A stretch of DNA of 64,000 nt, taken from assembly GCA_965216255.1 (NCBI GenBank), contig OZ244148.1, positions 372,001 to 436,000 of the forward strand, in the 5' to 3' direction. Each line of letters opens with the position of its first letter. The stretch's first letter is position 1. Positions 20,201-35,200 of the stretch are shown here, in pieces. The translations under genes were made by a program, and so were the position numbers. The notes beneath the pieces were generated by a model. The model was not told where the DNA came from. It saw nothing but the letters and a program-made list of their open reading frames with translations, and searched no databases. Source of the DNA: G965216255 sp965216255. GTDB taxonomy: Bacteria; Bacteroidota; Rhodothermia; Rhodothermales; Bin80.

Positions 20201-23200
20201 TCCAACGACACCAATTGCCTCAGGGCATCGGGCAGTGGCCCCCTCAAGGCATTGCCGGTCAAATATAACCTAGCTAGAGCCGTAAGGCTTCCAATTTCAC
20301 CAGGGAGTACGCCTGCAAGATTATTCTGCGACAGATTTAGCTGCACCACGCGACCGCTTTCCAGGGTCACTCCATACCAGCGCCTAATCTCTATCTCTGT
20401 CGGAATCCTGGCGACCGATACGTCCCACCCATCGTTTGATGTCCAATCTTCGCCCGACGTAGCAAGATAGAGTGCAATCAGCGCTTGCCAGTCCGCCACA
20501 AATGCAGCTGTTGGCATTTTTATTGGCGCCTGCGCATAGGCGCCTGTTCCAGCCACATTTATTGCCGCTACCTGTACGTCGTAGGCAAAACCGGCTACTA
20601 GCAGCGTGATCGCCACACTGGCATCCGTGCCCAAATGCTCGATGTTCTGCCATTCGCCCGGATCTGTGCCTGGCCCGTCATCGTCTGCATCGGCCTTTCG
20701 ATACTGTATGCTGTAGCCCGTGATGGAAGTGCCTCCGGTGCCCGGGGGTGCCGTCCAAGTGATCGTGACCTCCGTTATCGATGTCACAGCAACGCTCAAG
20801 TCTGTCGGTGCCGCTGGAGGGTCTGCCGCAGAAGTCACCACTGTCTCCGACGCAAAGGCCCCCGTGCCCGCTATGTTTGTTGCCGCCACCCGAACCTCAT
20901 ACGACGTGCCAGCATTCAGGCCGACAATCTGCGCACCGGTACCAGTGTTCTCGACACTCTGCCACTCGCCCGGATCCGTGCCCAACTCTTCGCCGTTGGC
21001 ATCCGTCAGGCGGTATTGCACCACATAACCGGTTATGGAAGTCCCCCCTGTTTCCGCGGGCAATGACCACGTCGCGGCAAGCTCCTCATAGGAAATGACG
21101 ACCACGTCAAATTGCGTCGGCGCCCCCGGCAGCCCTGCAGCCAGCGTCTCTGCTGTTCGTGGAGGAGAGAATTCACCTGTACCTTCCGAGTTCGTGGCCG
21201 CGACTCGAACATCGTAGGAGGTGCCAGCCACAAGGCTGGTAACTGCCGCATCTGTGCTTGTACCCGCATGCGTAGCGTCCTCCCATTCACCGGGATCTGT
21301 ACCTGACCCACCAGCGTCCGCATCCGTCAAACGGACCTGTACGCTATAGCCTGTAAACGGAACACCCCCCGTTTCCGCCGGCGCCGTCCACGTCATGGAA
21401 AGCTCCGTCTGCGACACCACGCTCACACCCAGCGCTGTCGGCACACCCGGAAGCGTCGCCGCAGACATCACCACGGTATGCGACACATACCCCCCCGTAC
21501 CTGTATCCAACACCGCAGCCACCTGCACGTCGTACGACGTAGCCGCCGACAACTGCGTGACTTGCGCACTCGTGCCCGTGCCCGTGTGCGGGGCTTCCTC
21601 CCAATCACCGGGATCTGTACCTGACCCTGCGCCGTCCGCATCCGTCAAACGGACCTGTACGCTGTAGCCCGTGAGCGTGGATCGCCCTGTCTGTGCCGGC
21701 ACATCCCACGTTATATCCAAAATCGATGCCGATGTCACCGTAACCGATACCCCGGAAACCTCCACCGGACAATCTGGGCCGTTGACTCCCGCAGCATCCC
21801 CGTCTTCAGTAGGCGTATCTACTCCCGACAGCCATGCCTGGAAATTCGCATCAAGCGGCGCACATACCGTCTGGTCACTGCCTACAAACCACAGATAGTC
21901 CAGCTGCGAGAGCTGCGAGAGCTGCGAGGGCAACGCCCCCGTCAACCCATTGTTGTGAACATACAGACTTGCCAACTCCGCCAGATCCTGCAGATCCGAC
22001 GGAAGCGACCCGACTAGACCGTTGCCCTCCAAACGCAACTCCACCACATGACCTTCTGCTAAGCTCACCCCATACCATGCGTTCAACTCATCTTCCGTCG
22101 GGATCTGGTTCGTTGATGTGGACCAATCATTTGCTCCATCGCCGTCCGTTTGACTGCTCCAATTGCCGCCGTCCGTCGCATCGTAGATGGCTAAAAGCGC
22201 TCTCCATTCCGCATCAACAACGCAGTAAGGACCTACCACCGTGGTAACACCCTCCAGCCATGCCTCAAAGTCCACGTCCTGACGCAGACACAGCGTCCGA
22301 GCGTTGCCGCCAATTCGGAATTCCGACAGACTTCCCAGCTGCATCAGGCCATCGGGCAGTGGCCCTGCCAATGCATTGTTACTCAGAGATAAAATGGATA
22401 AACCCGTCAGCTCCCCTATTGCATCAGGAAGCGTGCCAACGAGATTGTTGCCCGCCAACGACAGGCGAGATACCCGTCCCCCCGTCACCGTCACTCCATA
22501 CCAGGCGTCCAGCTCCGCCTCCGTAGGTACGCGGTCCGTGGACACAGACCAGTTATCCTCTGCAGTGATGGTCTCCGTCTGACTACCCCAGGCCGATCCG
22601 CCCGCGGCGCCATAAAGCGCAATCAACGCTCGCCAGTCCGCCTCGTACTCCGCCGTGGCCGTCACTGCCTGTGCCTGTACATATGACCCCGTGCCCACAC
22701 TGTTGTTTGCCGCCACCTGCACGTCATACGACGTGCCCGCCACCAACTCCCCAATCGTCACAGGCGGGTCCACTACCGCAGGCGTTACATCCACCCAGTC
22801 ACCGGGAGCTGTAAGTGGCCCACCAGCGTCCGCATCCGTCAAACGGTACTGTACGCTATAGCCCGTAAGATCACCCCCCCCCGTCTCCACCGGCGCCGTC
22901 CACGTCACGAAAAGCTCCGTATGCGACACCACGCTCACACCCAGCGCTGTCGGAGCACCCGGCTCCGCCGCCTCTGACGTTGTCGCCGTCGCCGCCGCAG
23001 TATAAGTCCCCATACCCACACTGTTGATGGCCGCCACCTGCACGTCATACGACGTGCTCGCCACCAACTCCCCAATCGTCACACTCGTAGCCACTACCGC
23101 AGGCGTAACATTCACCCAGCCACCGGGATCTGTAAGTGGCCCACCAGCGTCCGCATCCGTCAAACGGTACTGTACGCTGTAGCCCGTAAGCGGATCACCC

Positions 23201-26200
23201 CCCGTCTCCACCGGCGCCGTCCACGTCACGAGAAGCTTCGTCGGCGACACCGCGCTCACATTCAGCGGTGTCGGCACACCCGGAACCGTCGCCGCAGACA
23301 CGCTCGCCGTCGCCGCCTCGGTATAGTCCCCCGTGCCCTCTCCATTGATTGCCGCCACCTGCACGTCATACGACGTGCCCGCATCCAACTCCCCAATCGT
23401 CACACTCGTACCCACTACCGCAGGCGTTACATCCACCCAGTCACCGGGAGTTGTAAGTAGCCCGCCAGCGTCCGCATCCGTCAAACGGTACTGTACGCTG
23501 TAGCCCGTAAGCGGATCACCCCCCGTCTCCACCGGCGCCGTCCACGTCACGAGAAGCTCCGTCGGCGACACCACGTTCACACCCAGCGCTGTCGGCACAC
23601 CCGGAACCGTCGCCGCAGACGTTGTCGCCGTCTGCGCCGCAGTATACGCCCCCGTACCCGTATTCAACTCCGCAGCCACCTGCACGTCGTACGACGTAGC
23701 CGCCGACAACTGCGTGATTTGCGCGCTCACACTCGTGCCCGTGTGCGGGGCTTCCTCCCATACACCGGGCTGTGCACCTGGCTCTGTAGCGTTCGCATCC
23801 GTCAAACGGACCTGTACGCTGTAGCCCGTGAGCGTGGATCGCCCCGTCTCTGCCAGCGCATTCCACGTTATATCCAGGATCGATGCCGATGTCACCGTAA
23901 CCGATACCCCGGAAACCTCTACAGAACAATCAGGACCGTTGACTCCCGCAGCATCCCCGTCTTCATCACCCGTATCCACTCCCAACAGCCATGACTGGAA
24001 ACCCGCATCAAGCGGTGCACATACCGTCTGGTCACTGCCTCCAAACCACAGATAGTCCAGCTGCGAGAGCTGCGAGAGCTCCAGGGGCAATGTCCCCGTC
24101 AACCCATTGTTGTGAACATACAGACTTGCCAACTCCTCCAAATTCTGCAGATCCGACGGAAGCGGCCCGACTAGACCGTTGCCCTCCAAACGCAACTCCA
24201 CCACATGACCTTTTACTAACCTCACCCCATACCATGCCTCCAACTCACCCTCCGTCGGAACCTGGTTCGTTGATGTGGACCAATCATCTGCTCCAGCGTC
24301 CGTCTGACTGCTCCAGTTGCCGCCGTCCGCCCCCTGGTAGATGGCTAAAAGCGCTCTCCATTCCGCATCAACAACGCAGTAAGGACCTACCACTGTGGTA
24401 ACACCCTCCAGCCATGCCTCAAAGTCCGCGTCCTGGCGCAGACACAGCGTCCGAGCGTTGTCGCCAATGCGGAAATCCGACAGACTTCCCAGCTGCATCA
24501 GGCCATCGGGCAGTGGCCCTGCCAATGCATTGTTGCTCAGAGATAAAATGGACAAATCTGTCAGCTCCCCTATTGCATCAGGAAGCGTGCCAACGAGATT
24601 GTTGCCCGCCAAAGACAGGCGAGATACCCGTCCCTCCGTCACCGTCACTCCATACCAGGCATCCAGCTCCGCCTCCGTAGGTATGCGGTCCGTGAACCAG
24701 TCATCCTCTGCAGTGATGGCCTCCGTCTGACTATCCCAGTCCGATCCGCCCGCGGCGCCATAAAGCGCAATCAACGCTCGCCAGTCCGCCTCGTACTCCG
24801 CCGTGGGCGTCACTGCCTGTGCCTGTACATAGGCCCCCGTACCCTCTCCATTGATTGCCGCCACCTGCACGTCATACGACGTGCCCGCCACCAACTCCCC
24901 AATCGTCACAGGCGTACCCACTACCGCAGGCGTAACATCCACCCATGGACCGGGGTCCGTACCTGACCCTGCACCGTCCGCATCCGTCAAACGGTACTGT
25001 ACGCTGTAGCCCGTAAGGTCATCACCCCCCGTCTCCTCCGGCGCCGTCCACGTCACGAGAAGCTCCGCCTGCGATACCGCGCTCACACTCAGCGCTGTCG
25101 GCACACCCGGCAGCGTCGCCGCAGACACGCTCGCCGTCGCCGCCTCGGTATAGTCCCCCGTGCCCACACTGTTGATTGCCGCCACCTGCACGTCATACGA
25201 CGTGCCCGCCACCAACTCCCCAATCGTCACAGGCGTACCCACTACCGCAGGCGTAACATCCACCCATGGACCGGGATCTGTAAGTGGCCCACCAGCGTCC
25301 GCATCCGTCAAACGGTACTGTACGCTATAGCCTGTAAGCGGATCACCCCCCGTCTCCACCGGCGCCGTCCACGTCACGAGAAGCTCCGCCTGCGACACCA
25401 CGTTCACACCCAGCGCTGTCGGCACACCCGGCAGCGTCGCCGCAGACGTCACCACGGTACGCGACACATACGCCCCTGTACCCGTATCCAACACCGCAGC
25501 CACCTGCACATCGTACGACGTAGTCGCCGACAACTGCGTGATTTGCGCGCTCACACTCGTGCCCGTGTGCGGGGCTTCCTCCCATACACCGGGCTCTGTA
25601 CCTGACCCTGCACCGTCCGCATCCGTCAAACGGACCTGTACGCTGTAGCCCGTGAGCGTGGATCGCCCCGTCAGCGCCGGCGCATTCCACGTTATATCCA
25701 GGATCGACGCCGATGTCACCGCAACCGATACCCCGGAAACCTCCACCGGACAATCTGGGCCGTTGACTCCCGCAGCATCCCCGTCATCCGTACCCGTATC
25801 CACTCCCAACAGCCATGACTGGAAATCCGCATCAAGGGGCGCACATACCGTCTGGTCGCTGCCTCCAAACCACAGATTGTCCAACTCCGAGAGCTCCGAG
25901 AGCTCCAGGGGCAACGCCCCCGTCAATTGATTGTTGTGAACATACAGACCTGCCAACTCCTCCAAATTCTGCAGATTCGACGGAAGCGATCCGACTAGAC
26001 CGTTGCCCTCCAAACGCAACTCCACCACATGACCTTGTGCTAGGCTCACCCCATACCATGCCTCCAACTCACCCTCCGTCGGAACCGGATCCGTTGATGT
26101 GGACCAATCATCTGCTCCATCGCCGTCCGTCTGACTGCTCCAATTGCCGCCGTCCGCCCCCTGGTAGATAGCTAAAAGCGCTCTCCATTCCGCATCAACA

Positions 26201-29200
26201 ACGCAGTAGGGACCTACCACTGTGGTAACACCATCCAGCCATGTCTCAAAGTTCGCGTCCTGACGCAGACACAGCGTCCGAGCGTTGTCGTCAATGCGAA
26301 AATTCGACAGATTTCCCAGCTGCATCAGGGCATCGGGCAGAGGCCCTGCCAGATCATTGTCCTCCAGAGATAAAATGGACAAACCCGTCAGATCCCCTAT
26401 CGCATCCGGAAGCGTTCCAATCAGATTGTTGCCCGCCAAAGACAGGCGAGATACCCGTCCCCCCGTCACGGTCACTCCATACCAGGCATCCAGCTCCGCC
26501 TCCGTAGGTATGCGGTCCGTGGACTCAGACCATCTACTGTCTGAAGTCAAGGGGTCCGTCTGATTATTCCAGGCCGATCCGCCCGCGGCGCCATAAAGCG
26601 CAATCAACGCTCGCCAGTCCGCCTCGTACTCCGCCGTGGCCGTCACTGCCTGTGCCTGTACAAAGTCCCCCGTGCCCACACTGTTGATGGCCGCCACCTG
26701 CACTCCATACGACGTGCCTGCCGCCAACTCCCCAATTGTCACACTCGGATCCACTACCGCAGGCGTAACATCCACCCATTCACCGGGATCTGTCTCTACC
26801 CCTTCACCGTCCGCATCCGTCAAACGGTACTGTACGCTGTAGCCCGTAAGATCAACACCTCCCGTCTCCACCGGCGCCGTCCACATCACGGAAAGCTCCG
26901 CCTGCGACCGCGCGCTCACAACCAGCGCTGTCGGAGCACCCGGCGCCGTAGCCGCAGACGTTGTCGCCGTCGCCGCCGCAGTATAGTCCCCCCTACCCGC
27001 ACTGTTGATGGCCGCCACCTGCACGTCATACGACGTGCCCGCCGCCAACTCCCCAATCGTCACAGGCGTACCCACTACCGCAGGCGTAACATCCACCCAT
27101 TCACCGGGATCTGTCTCTACCCCTTCACCGTCCGCATCCGTCAAACGGTACTGTACGCTGTAGCCCGTAAGCGAAACACCCCCCGTCTCCACCGGCGCCG
27201 TCCACGTCACAAGAAGCTTCGTCGGCGATAGCGCGCTCACAACCAGCGCTGTCGGCACTCCCGGAAGCGTCGCCGCAGACACGGTCGCCGTCGCCTCCTC
27301 GGTATAGGTCCCCGTGCCCGCACTGTTGATTGCCGCCACCTGCACGTCATACGACGTGCCCACCACCAATTGCCCAATCGTTACGCTCGTACCCACTACC
27401 GCAGGCGTTACATCCACCCATGGACCGGGATCTGTAAGTGGCCCACCAGCGTCCGCATCCGTCAAACGGTACTGTACACTGTAGCCCGTAAGCGGATCAC
27501 CCCCCGTCTCCACCGGCGCCGTCCACATCACGAGAAGCTCCGCCTGTGACACCACGCTCACACCCAGCGCTGTCGGCACACCCGGCAGCGTCGCCGCAGA
27601 CGTTGTCTCCGTCTCCGGCGCAGTATACGCCCCCGTACCCGTATCCAACACCACAGCTACCCGCACATCGTACGACGTAGCCGCCGACAACTGCGTGACT
27701 TGCGCACTCGCACTCGTGCCCGTGTGCGGGGCTTCCTCCCATACACCGGGCTCTATACCTGGATCTGCACCGTTCGCATCCGTCAAACGGACCTGTACGC
27801 TGTAGCCCGTGAGCGTGGATCGCCCCGTCAGCGCCGGCACATTCCACGCTATATCCAGGATCGATGCCGATGTCACAGTAACCGATACCCCGGAAACCTC
27901 CACCGGACAATCTGGGCCGTTGACTCCCGCAGCATCCCCGGCATCCGTACCCGTATCCACTCCCAACAGCCATGTCTGGAAATCCGCATCAAGGGGAGCA
28001 CATACCGTCTGGTCACTGCCTCCAAACCACAGATAGTCCAGCTCAGAGAGCTGCGAGAGCTCCAGGGGCAATGTCCCCGTCAATTGATTGTTTTGAACAT
28101 ACAGACCTGCCAACTCCGACAGGTATTGCAGATCCGACGGAAGCGATCCGTCAAGACCGTTGCCGTCCAAACTCAACTCCACCACATGACCTTGTGCTAA
28201 GCTCACCCCATACCATGCCTCCAACTCATCCTCCGTCGGAACCGGATCCGTTGATGTGGACCAATCATCAGTTCCAGCACCGGCCGTCTGACTGCTCCAA
28301 TTGTCGCCGTCCGCCCCCTGGTAGATGGCTAAAAGCGCTCTCCATTCCGCATCAACAACGCAGTAGGGACCTATCACCGTGGAAACACCATCCAGCCATG
28401 TCTCAAAGTTCGCGTCCTGACGCAGACACAGCGTCCGAGCGTTGTCGTCAATGCGGAAATCCGACAAACTTCCCAGCTGCACCAAGCCATCGGGCAAAGG
28501 CCCTGCCAGATTATTGTCCTCCAGAGATAAAATGGACAAATCTGTCAGATCCCCTATCGCATCCGGAAGCGTTCCAATCAGATTGTTGTCCGACAGAGAC
28601 AGGCCAGATACCCGTCCCCCCGTCACGGTCACTCCATACCAGGCATCCAGCTCCGCCTCCGTAGGTATGCGGTCCGTGGACTCAGACCATCTACTGTCTG
28701 AAGTCAAGGGGTCCGTCTGATTATTCCAGGCCGATCCGCCCGCGGCGCCATAAAGCGCAATCAACGCTCGCCAGTCCGCCTCGTACTCCGCCGTGGCCGT
28801 CACTGCCTGTGCCTCTACATAGTCCCCCGGGCCCACACTGTTGATGGCCGCCACCTGCACGTCATACGACGTGCCCGCCGCCAACTCCCCAATCGTCACA
28901 GGCGTACCCTCTACCGCAGGCGTAACATCCACCCATTCACCGGTAGCTATAGATGGCCCATCACCGTCCGCATCCGTCAAACGGTACTGTACGCTGTAGC
29001 CCGTAAGATCAACACCTCCCGTCTCCACCGGCGCCGTCCACATCACGGAAAGCTCCGCCTGCGACCGCGCGCTCACAACCAGCGCTGTCGGAGCACCCGG
29101 CGCCGTAGCCGCAGACGTTGTCGCCGTCGCCGCCGCAGTATAGTCCCCCCTACCCGCACTGTTGATGGCCGCCACCTGCACGTCATACGACGTGCCCGCC

Positions 29201-32200
29201 GCCAACTCCCCAATCGTCACAGGCGTACCCACTACCGCAGGCGTAACATCCACCCATGGACCGGGATCTGTCTCTACCCCTTCACCGTCCGCATCCGTCA
29301 AACGGTACTGTACGCTGTAGCCCGTAAGCGAAACACCCCCCGTCTCCACCGGCGCCGTCCACGTCACAAGAAGCTTCGTCGGCGACACCGCGCTCACAAC
29401 CAGCGCTGTCGGCACTCCCGGAAGCGTCGCCGCAGACACAATCGCCGTCGCCTCCTCGGTATAGGTCCCCGTGCCCACACTGTTGATTGCCGCCACCTGC
29501 ACGTCATACGACGTGCCCACCACCAATTGCCCAATCGTTACGCTCGTACCCACTACCGCAGGCGTTACATCCACCCATGGACCGGGATCTGTAAGTGGCC
29601 CACCAGCGTCCGCATCCGTCAAACGGTACTGTACGCTGTAGCCCGTAAGCGGATCACCCCCCGTCTCCACCGGCGCCGTCCACATCACGAGAAGCTCCGC
29701 CTGTGACACCACGCTCACACCCAGCGCTGTCGGCACACCCGGCAGCGTCGCCGCAGACGTTGTCTCCGTCTCCGGCGCAGTATACGCCCCCGTACCCGTA
29801 TCCAACACCGCAGCTACCCGCACATCGTACGACGTAGCCGCCGACAACTGCGTGACTTGCGCACTCGCACTCGTGCCCGTGTGCGGGGCTTCCTCCCATA
29901 CACCGGGCTCTATACCTGGATCTGCACCGTTCGCATCCGTCAAACGGACCTGTACGCTGTAGCCCGTGAGCGTGGATCGCCCCGTCAGCGCCGGCACATT
30001 CCACGCTATATCCAGGATCGATGCCGATGTCACAGTAACCGATACCCCGGAAACCTCCACCGGACAATCTGGGCCGTTGACTCCCGCAGCATCCCCGGCA
30101 TCCGTACCCGTATCCACTCCCAACAGCCATGTCTGGAAATCCGCATCAAGGGGAGCACATACCGTCTGGTCACTGCCTCCAAACCACAGATAGTCCAGCT
30201 CAGAGAGCTGCGAGAGCTCCAGGGGCAATGTCCCCGTCAATTGATTGTTTTGAACATACAGACCTGCCAACTCCGACAGGTATTGCAGATCCGACGGAAG
30301 CGATCCGACTAGACCGTTGCCCTCCAGACTCAACTCCACCACATGGCCTTGTGCTAGCCTCACCCCATACCATGCCTCCAGCTCATCCTCCGTCGGAACC
30401 GGATCCGTTGATGTGGACCAATCATCTGCTCCATCGCCGTCCGTCTGACTGCTCCAATTGCCGCCGTCCGCCCCCTGGTAGATGGCTAAAAGCGCGCTCC
30501 ATTCCGCATCAATAACGCAGTAAGGACCTACCACCGTGGTAACACCCTCCAGCCATGCCTCAAAGTCCGCGTCCTGGCGCAGGCACAGCGTCCGATCGTT
30601 GCCGTTAATGCGAAAATCCGATAGACTTTTCAGCTGCATCAGGCCATCGGGCAGTGGCCCTGCCAATGCATTATTGCCCAGAGATAAAATGGACAAACCC
30701 GTCAGCGCCCCTATCGCTTCCGGAAGCGTTCCAATCAGATTGTTGCCCGACAGAAACAGGTCGGATACCCGCCCCTCCGTCACCGCGACTCCATACCAGG
30801 CGTCCAGCTCCGCCTCCGTAGGTATGCGGTCCGTGGACTCAGACCATCTACTGTCTGAAGTCAAGGGGTTCGTCTGATTAGTCCAGGCCGGTCCGCCCGC
30901 GGCGCCATAAAGCGCAATCAACGCTCGCCAGTCCGCCTCGTACTCCGCCGTGGCCGTCACTGCCCGAGCCTGTACATAGTCCCCCGGGCCCACACGGTTG
31001 TTTGCCTCCACCTGCACATCATACGACGTGCCCGCCGCCAACCCCCCAATCGTCACACTCGGATCCACTCCCACATGCGTAACATTCACCCATGGACCGG
31101 GATCTGTAAGTGGCCCACCACCGTCCTCATCCGTCAAACGGTACTGTACGCTGTAGCCCGTAAGATCAACACCTCCCGTCTCCACCGGCGCCGTCCACAT
31201 CACGGATAGCTCCGCCTGCGACACCACGCTCACAACCAGCGCTGTTGGAGCACCCGGCGCCGTAGCCGCAGACGTTGTCGCCGTCACTGCCGCAGTAAAG
31301 TCCCCCCTACCCACACTGTTGATGGCCGCCACCTGCACGTCATACGACGTGCCCGCCGCCAACTCCCCAATCGTCACAGGCGTACCCACTACCGCAGGCG
31401 TAACGTCCTCCCATGGACCGGTAGCTATAGATGGCCCATCACCGTCCGCATCCGTCAAACGGTACTGTACGCTGTAGCCCGTAAGATCATCACCTCCCGT
31501 CTCCACCGGCGCCGTCCACATCACGAGAAGCTCCGCCTGCGACTCCGCGCTCACAACCAGCGCTGTCGGCACACCCGGAAGCGTCGCCGCAGACACGGTC
31601 GCCGTCGCCTCCTCGGTATAGGTCCCCGTGCCCACACTGTTGATTGCCGCCACCTGCACGTCATACGACGTGCCCGCCACCAACTGCCCAATCGTCACAC
31701 TCGTACTCACTACCACAGGCGTAACATCCACCCAGTTACCGGGATCTGTACCTGATCCTGCACCGTCCTCATCCGTCAAACGGTACTGTACGCTGTAGCC
31801 CGTAAGATCATCACCCCCCGTCTCCACCGGCGCCGTCCACATCACGGAAAGCTCCGTCTGCGACTCCACGCTCACACCCAGCGCTGTCGGCACACCCGGA
31901 AGCGTCACTGCATCCGTTGTCGCCGTCTCCGGCGCAGTATACGCCCCCGTACCCGTATCCAACACCGCAGCCACCCGCACGTCGTACGACGTAGCCGCCG
32001 ACAGCTGCGTGACTTGCGCACTCGCACTCGTGCCCGTGTGCGGGGCTTCCTCCCATACACCGGGCTCTATACCTGGATCTGCACCGTCCGCATCCGTCAA
32101 ACGGACTTGTACGCTGTAGCCCGTGAGCGTGGATCGCCCCGTCTCTGCCAGCGCATCCCACGTTATATCCAGGATCGATGCCGATGTCACCGCAACCGAT

Positions 32201-35200
32201 ACCCCGGAAACCTCTACCGGACAATCAGGACCGTTGACTCCCGCAGCATCCCCGTCATCCGTACCCGTATCCACTCCCAACAGCCATGTCTGGAAATCCG
32301 CATCAAGAGGCGCACATACCGTCTGCTCACTGCCTCCAAACCACAAATTGTCCAGCTCCGAGAGCTGCGAGAGCTCCAGGGGCAATGTCCCCGTCAATTG
32401 ATTGTTGTGAACATACAGACCTGCCAACTCCGCCAAATTCTGCAGATCGGACGGAAGCGATCCGACTAGAGCGTTGCCCTCCAAACGCAACTCCACCACA
32501 TGACCTTGTGCTAAGCTCACCCCATACCAGGCTTCCAACTCATCCTCCGTCGGAACCTGGTTCGTTGATATGGACCAATCATCTGCTCCATCGCCGTCCG
32601 TCTGACTGCTCCAATTGCCGCCGTCTGCCCCCTGGTAGATGGCTAAAAGCGCTCTCCATTCCGCATCAACAACGCAGTAAGGACCTACCACAGTGGTAAC
32701 ACCCTCCAGCCATGCCTCAAAGTCCGCGTCCTGACGCAGACACAGCGTCCGATCGTTGCCGTTAATGCGAAAATCCGATAGACTTTCCAGCTGCATCAGG
32801 CCATCGGGCAGTGGCCCTGCCAATGCATTATTGCCCAGAGATAAAATGGACAAACCCGTCAGCGCCCCTATCGCTTCCGGAAGCGTTCCAATCAGATTGT
32901 TGCCCGACAGAAACAGGTCGGATACCCGCCCCTCCGTCACCGCGACTCCATACCAGGCGTCCAGCTCCGCCTCCGTAGGTATGCGGTCCGTGGACACAGA
33001 CCATCTACTGTCTGAAGTCAAGGGGTTCGTCTGATTAGTCCAGGCCGGTCCGCCCGCGGCGCCATAAAGCGCAATCAACGCTCGCCAGTCCGCCTCGTAC
33101 TCCGCCGTGGCCGTCACTGCCTGTGCCTGTACATAGTCCCCCGGGCCCACACTGTTGATTGCCGCCACCTGCACGTCATACGACGTGCCCGCATCCAACT
33201 CCCCAATCGTCACACTCGTACCCACTCCCACATGCGCAGCGTCCTCCCAGCCACCGGGAGTTATAGGTGGCCCATCACCGTCCGTATCCGTCAAACGGTA
33301 CTGTACCCTGTAGCCCGTAAGATCATCACCCCCCGTCGCCACCGGCGCCGTCCACATCACGGAAAGCTCCGTCGACGATATCACCCCCACACCCAGCGCT
33401 GTCGGAGCACCCGGCGCCGTAGCCGCAGACGTTATCGCCGTCTGCGGCTCAGTAAAGGTCCCCCTACCCACACTGTTGATTGCCGCCACCTGCACGTCAT
33501 ACGACGTGCCCGCATCCAACTCCCCAATCGTCACAGGCGTACCCACTACCGCAGGCGTAACGTCCTCCCATGGACCGGTAGCTATAGATGGCCCATCACC
33601 GTCCGCATCCGTCAAACGGTACTGTACGCTGTAGCCCGTAAGATCATCACCTCCCGTCTCCACCGGCGCCGTCCACATCACGAGAAGCTCCGCCTGCGAC
33701 CGCGCGCTCACAACCAGCGCTGTCGGCACACCCGGAACCGTCGCCGCAGACACGATCGCCGTCGCCGGCTCGGTAAATTCCCCCGTGCCCACACTGTTGA
33801 TTGCCGCCACCTGCACGTCATACGACGTGCCCGCCACCAACTCCCCAATCGTCACACTCGTACTCACTACCACAGGCGTAACATCCACCCATGGACCGGG
33901 ATCTGTAAGTGGCCCACCAGCGTCCGCATCCGTCAAACGGTACTGTACGCTGTAGCCCGTAAGCGGATCACCCCCCGTCTCCACCGGCGCCGTCCACATC
34001 ACGAGAAGCTCCGCCTGTGACACCACGCTCACACCCAGCGCTGTCGGCACACCCGGAAGCGTCACTGCATCCGTTGTCGCCGTCTCCGGCGCAGTATACG
34101 CCCCCGTACCCGTATCCAACACCGCAGCCACCCGCACGTCGTACGACGTAGCCGCCGACAGCTGCGTGACTTGCGCACTCGCACTCGTGCCCGTGTGCGG
34201 GGCTTCCTCCCATACACCGGGCTCTATACCTGGATCTGCACCGTTCGCATCCGTCAAACGGACTTGTACGCTGTAGCCCGTGAGCGTGGATCGCCCCGTC
34301 TCTGCCAGCGCATCCCACGTTATATCCAGGATCGATGCCGATGTCACCGTAACCGATACCCCGGAAACCTCCACCGGACAATCAGGACCGTTGACTCCCG
34401 CAGCATCCCCGGCATCCGTACCCGTATCCACTCCCAACAGCCATGTCTGAAAATCCGCATCAAGCGGTGCACATACCGTCTGGTCACTGCCTCCAAACCA
34501 CAAATTGTCCAGCTCCGAGAGCTCCGAGAGCTCCAGGGGTAATGTCCCCGTCAATTGATTGTTGTCAACATACAGACCTGCCAACTCCGACAGATCCTGC
34601 AGATCCGACGGAAACGACCCGACTAGAGCGTTGCCCTCCAAACGCAACTCCACCACATGACCTTGTGCTAAGCTCACCCCATACCATGCCTCCAACTCAT
34701 CCTCCGTCGGAACCGGATCCGTTGACGTGGACCAATCATCTGCTCCATCGCCGTCCGTCTGACTGCTCCAATTGTCGCCGTCCGCCCCCTGGTAGATGGC
34801 TAAAAGCGCGCTCCATTCCGCATCAATAACGCAGTAAGGACCTACCACCGTGGGAACACCCTCCAGCCATGCCTCAAAGTCCGCGTCCTGGCGCAGGCAC
34901 AGCGTCCGAGCGTTGCCGTTAATGCGAAAATCCGATAGACTTTCCAGCTGCATCAGGCCATCGGGCAGTGGCCCTGCCAATGCATTATTGCCCAGAGATA
35001 AAATGGACAAACCCGTCAGCGCCCCTATCGCTTCCGGAAGCGTTCCAATCAGATTGTTGCCCGACAGAGACAGGCCAGATACCCGTCCCTCCGTCACCTC
35101 GACTCCATACCAGGCATCCAGCTCCGCCTCCGTAGGTATGCGGGCTGTGGACTCAGACCAGTCATCCTCTACAGAGATGATGGTCTCCGTCTGATTATTC

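Noticed and set aside
24794..26627. Short super-repeat unit considered as an assembly error
   Set aside because: Not excluded, but the loss is exactly one FN3 module in frame with intact junctions, which fits natural recombination; long reads would decide.
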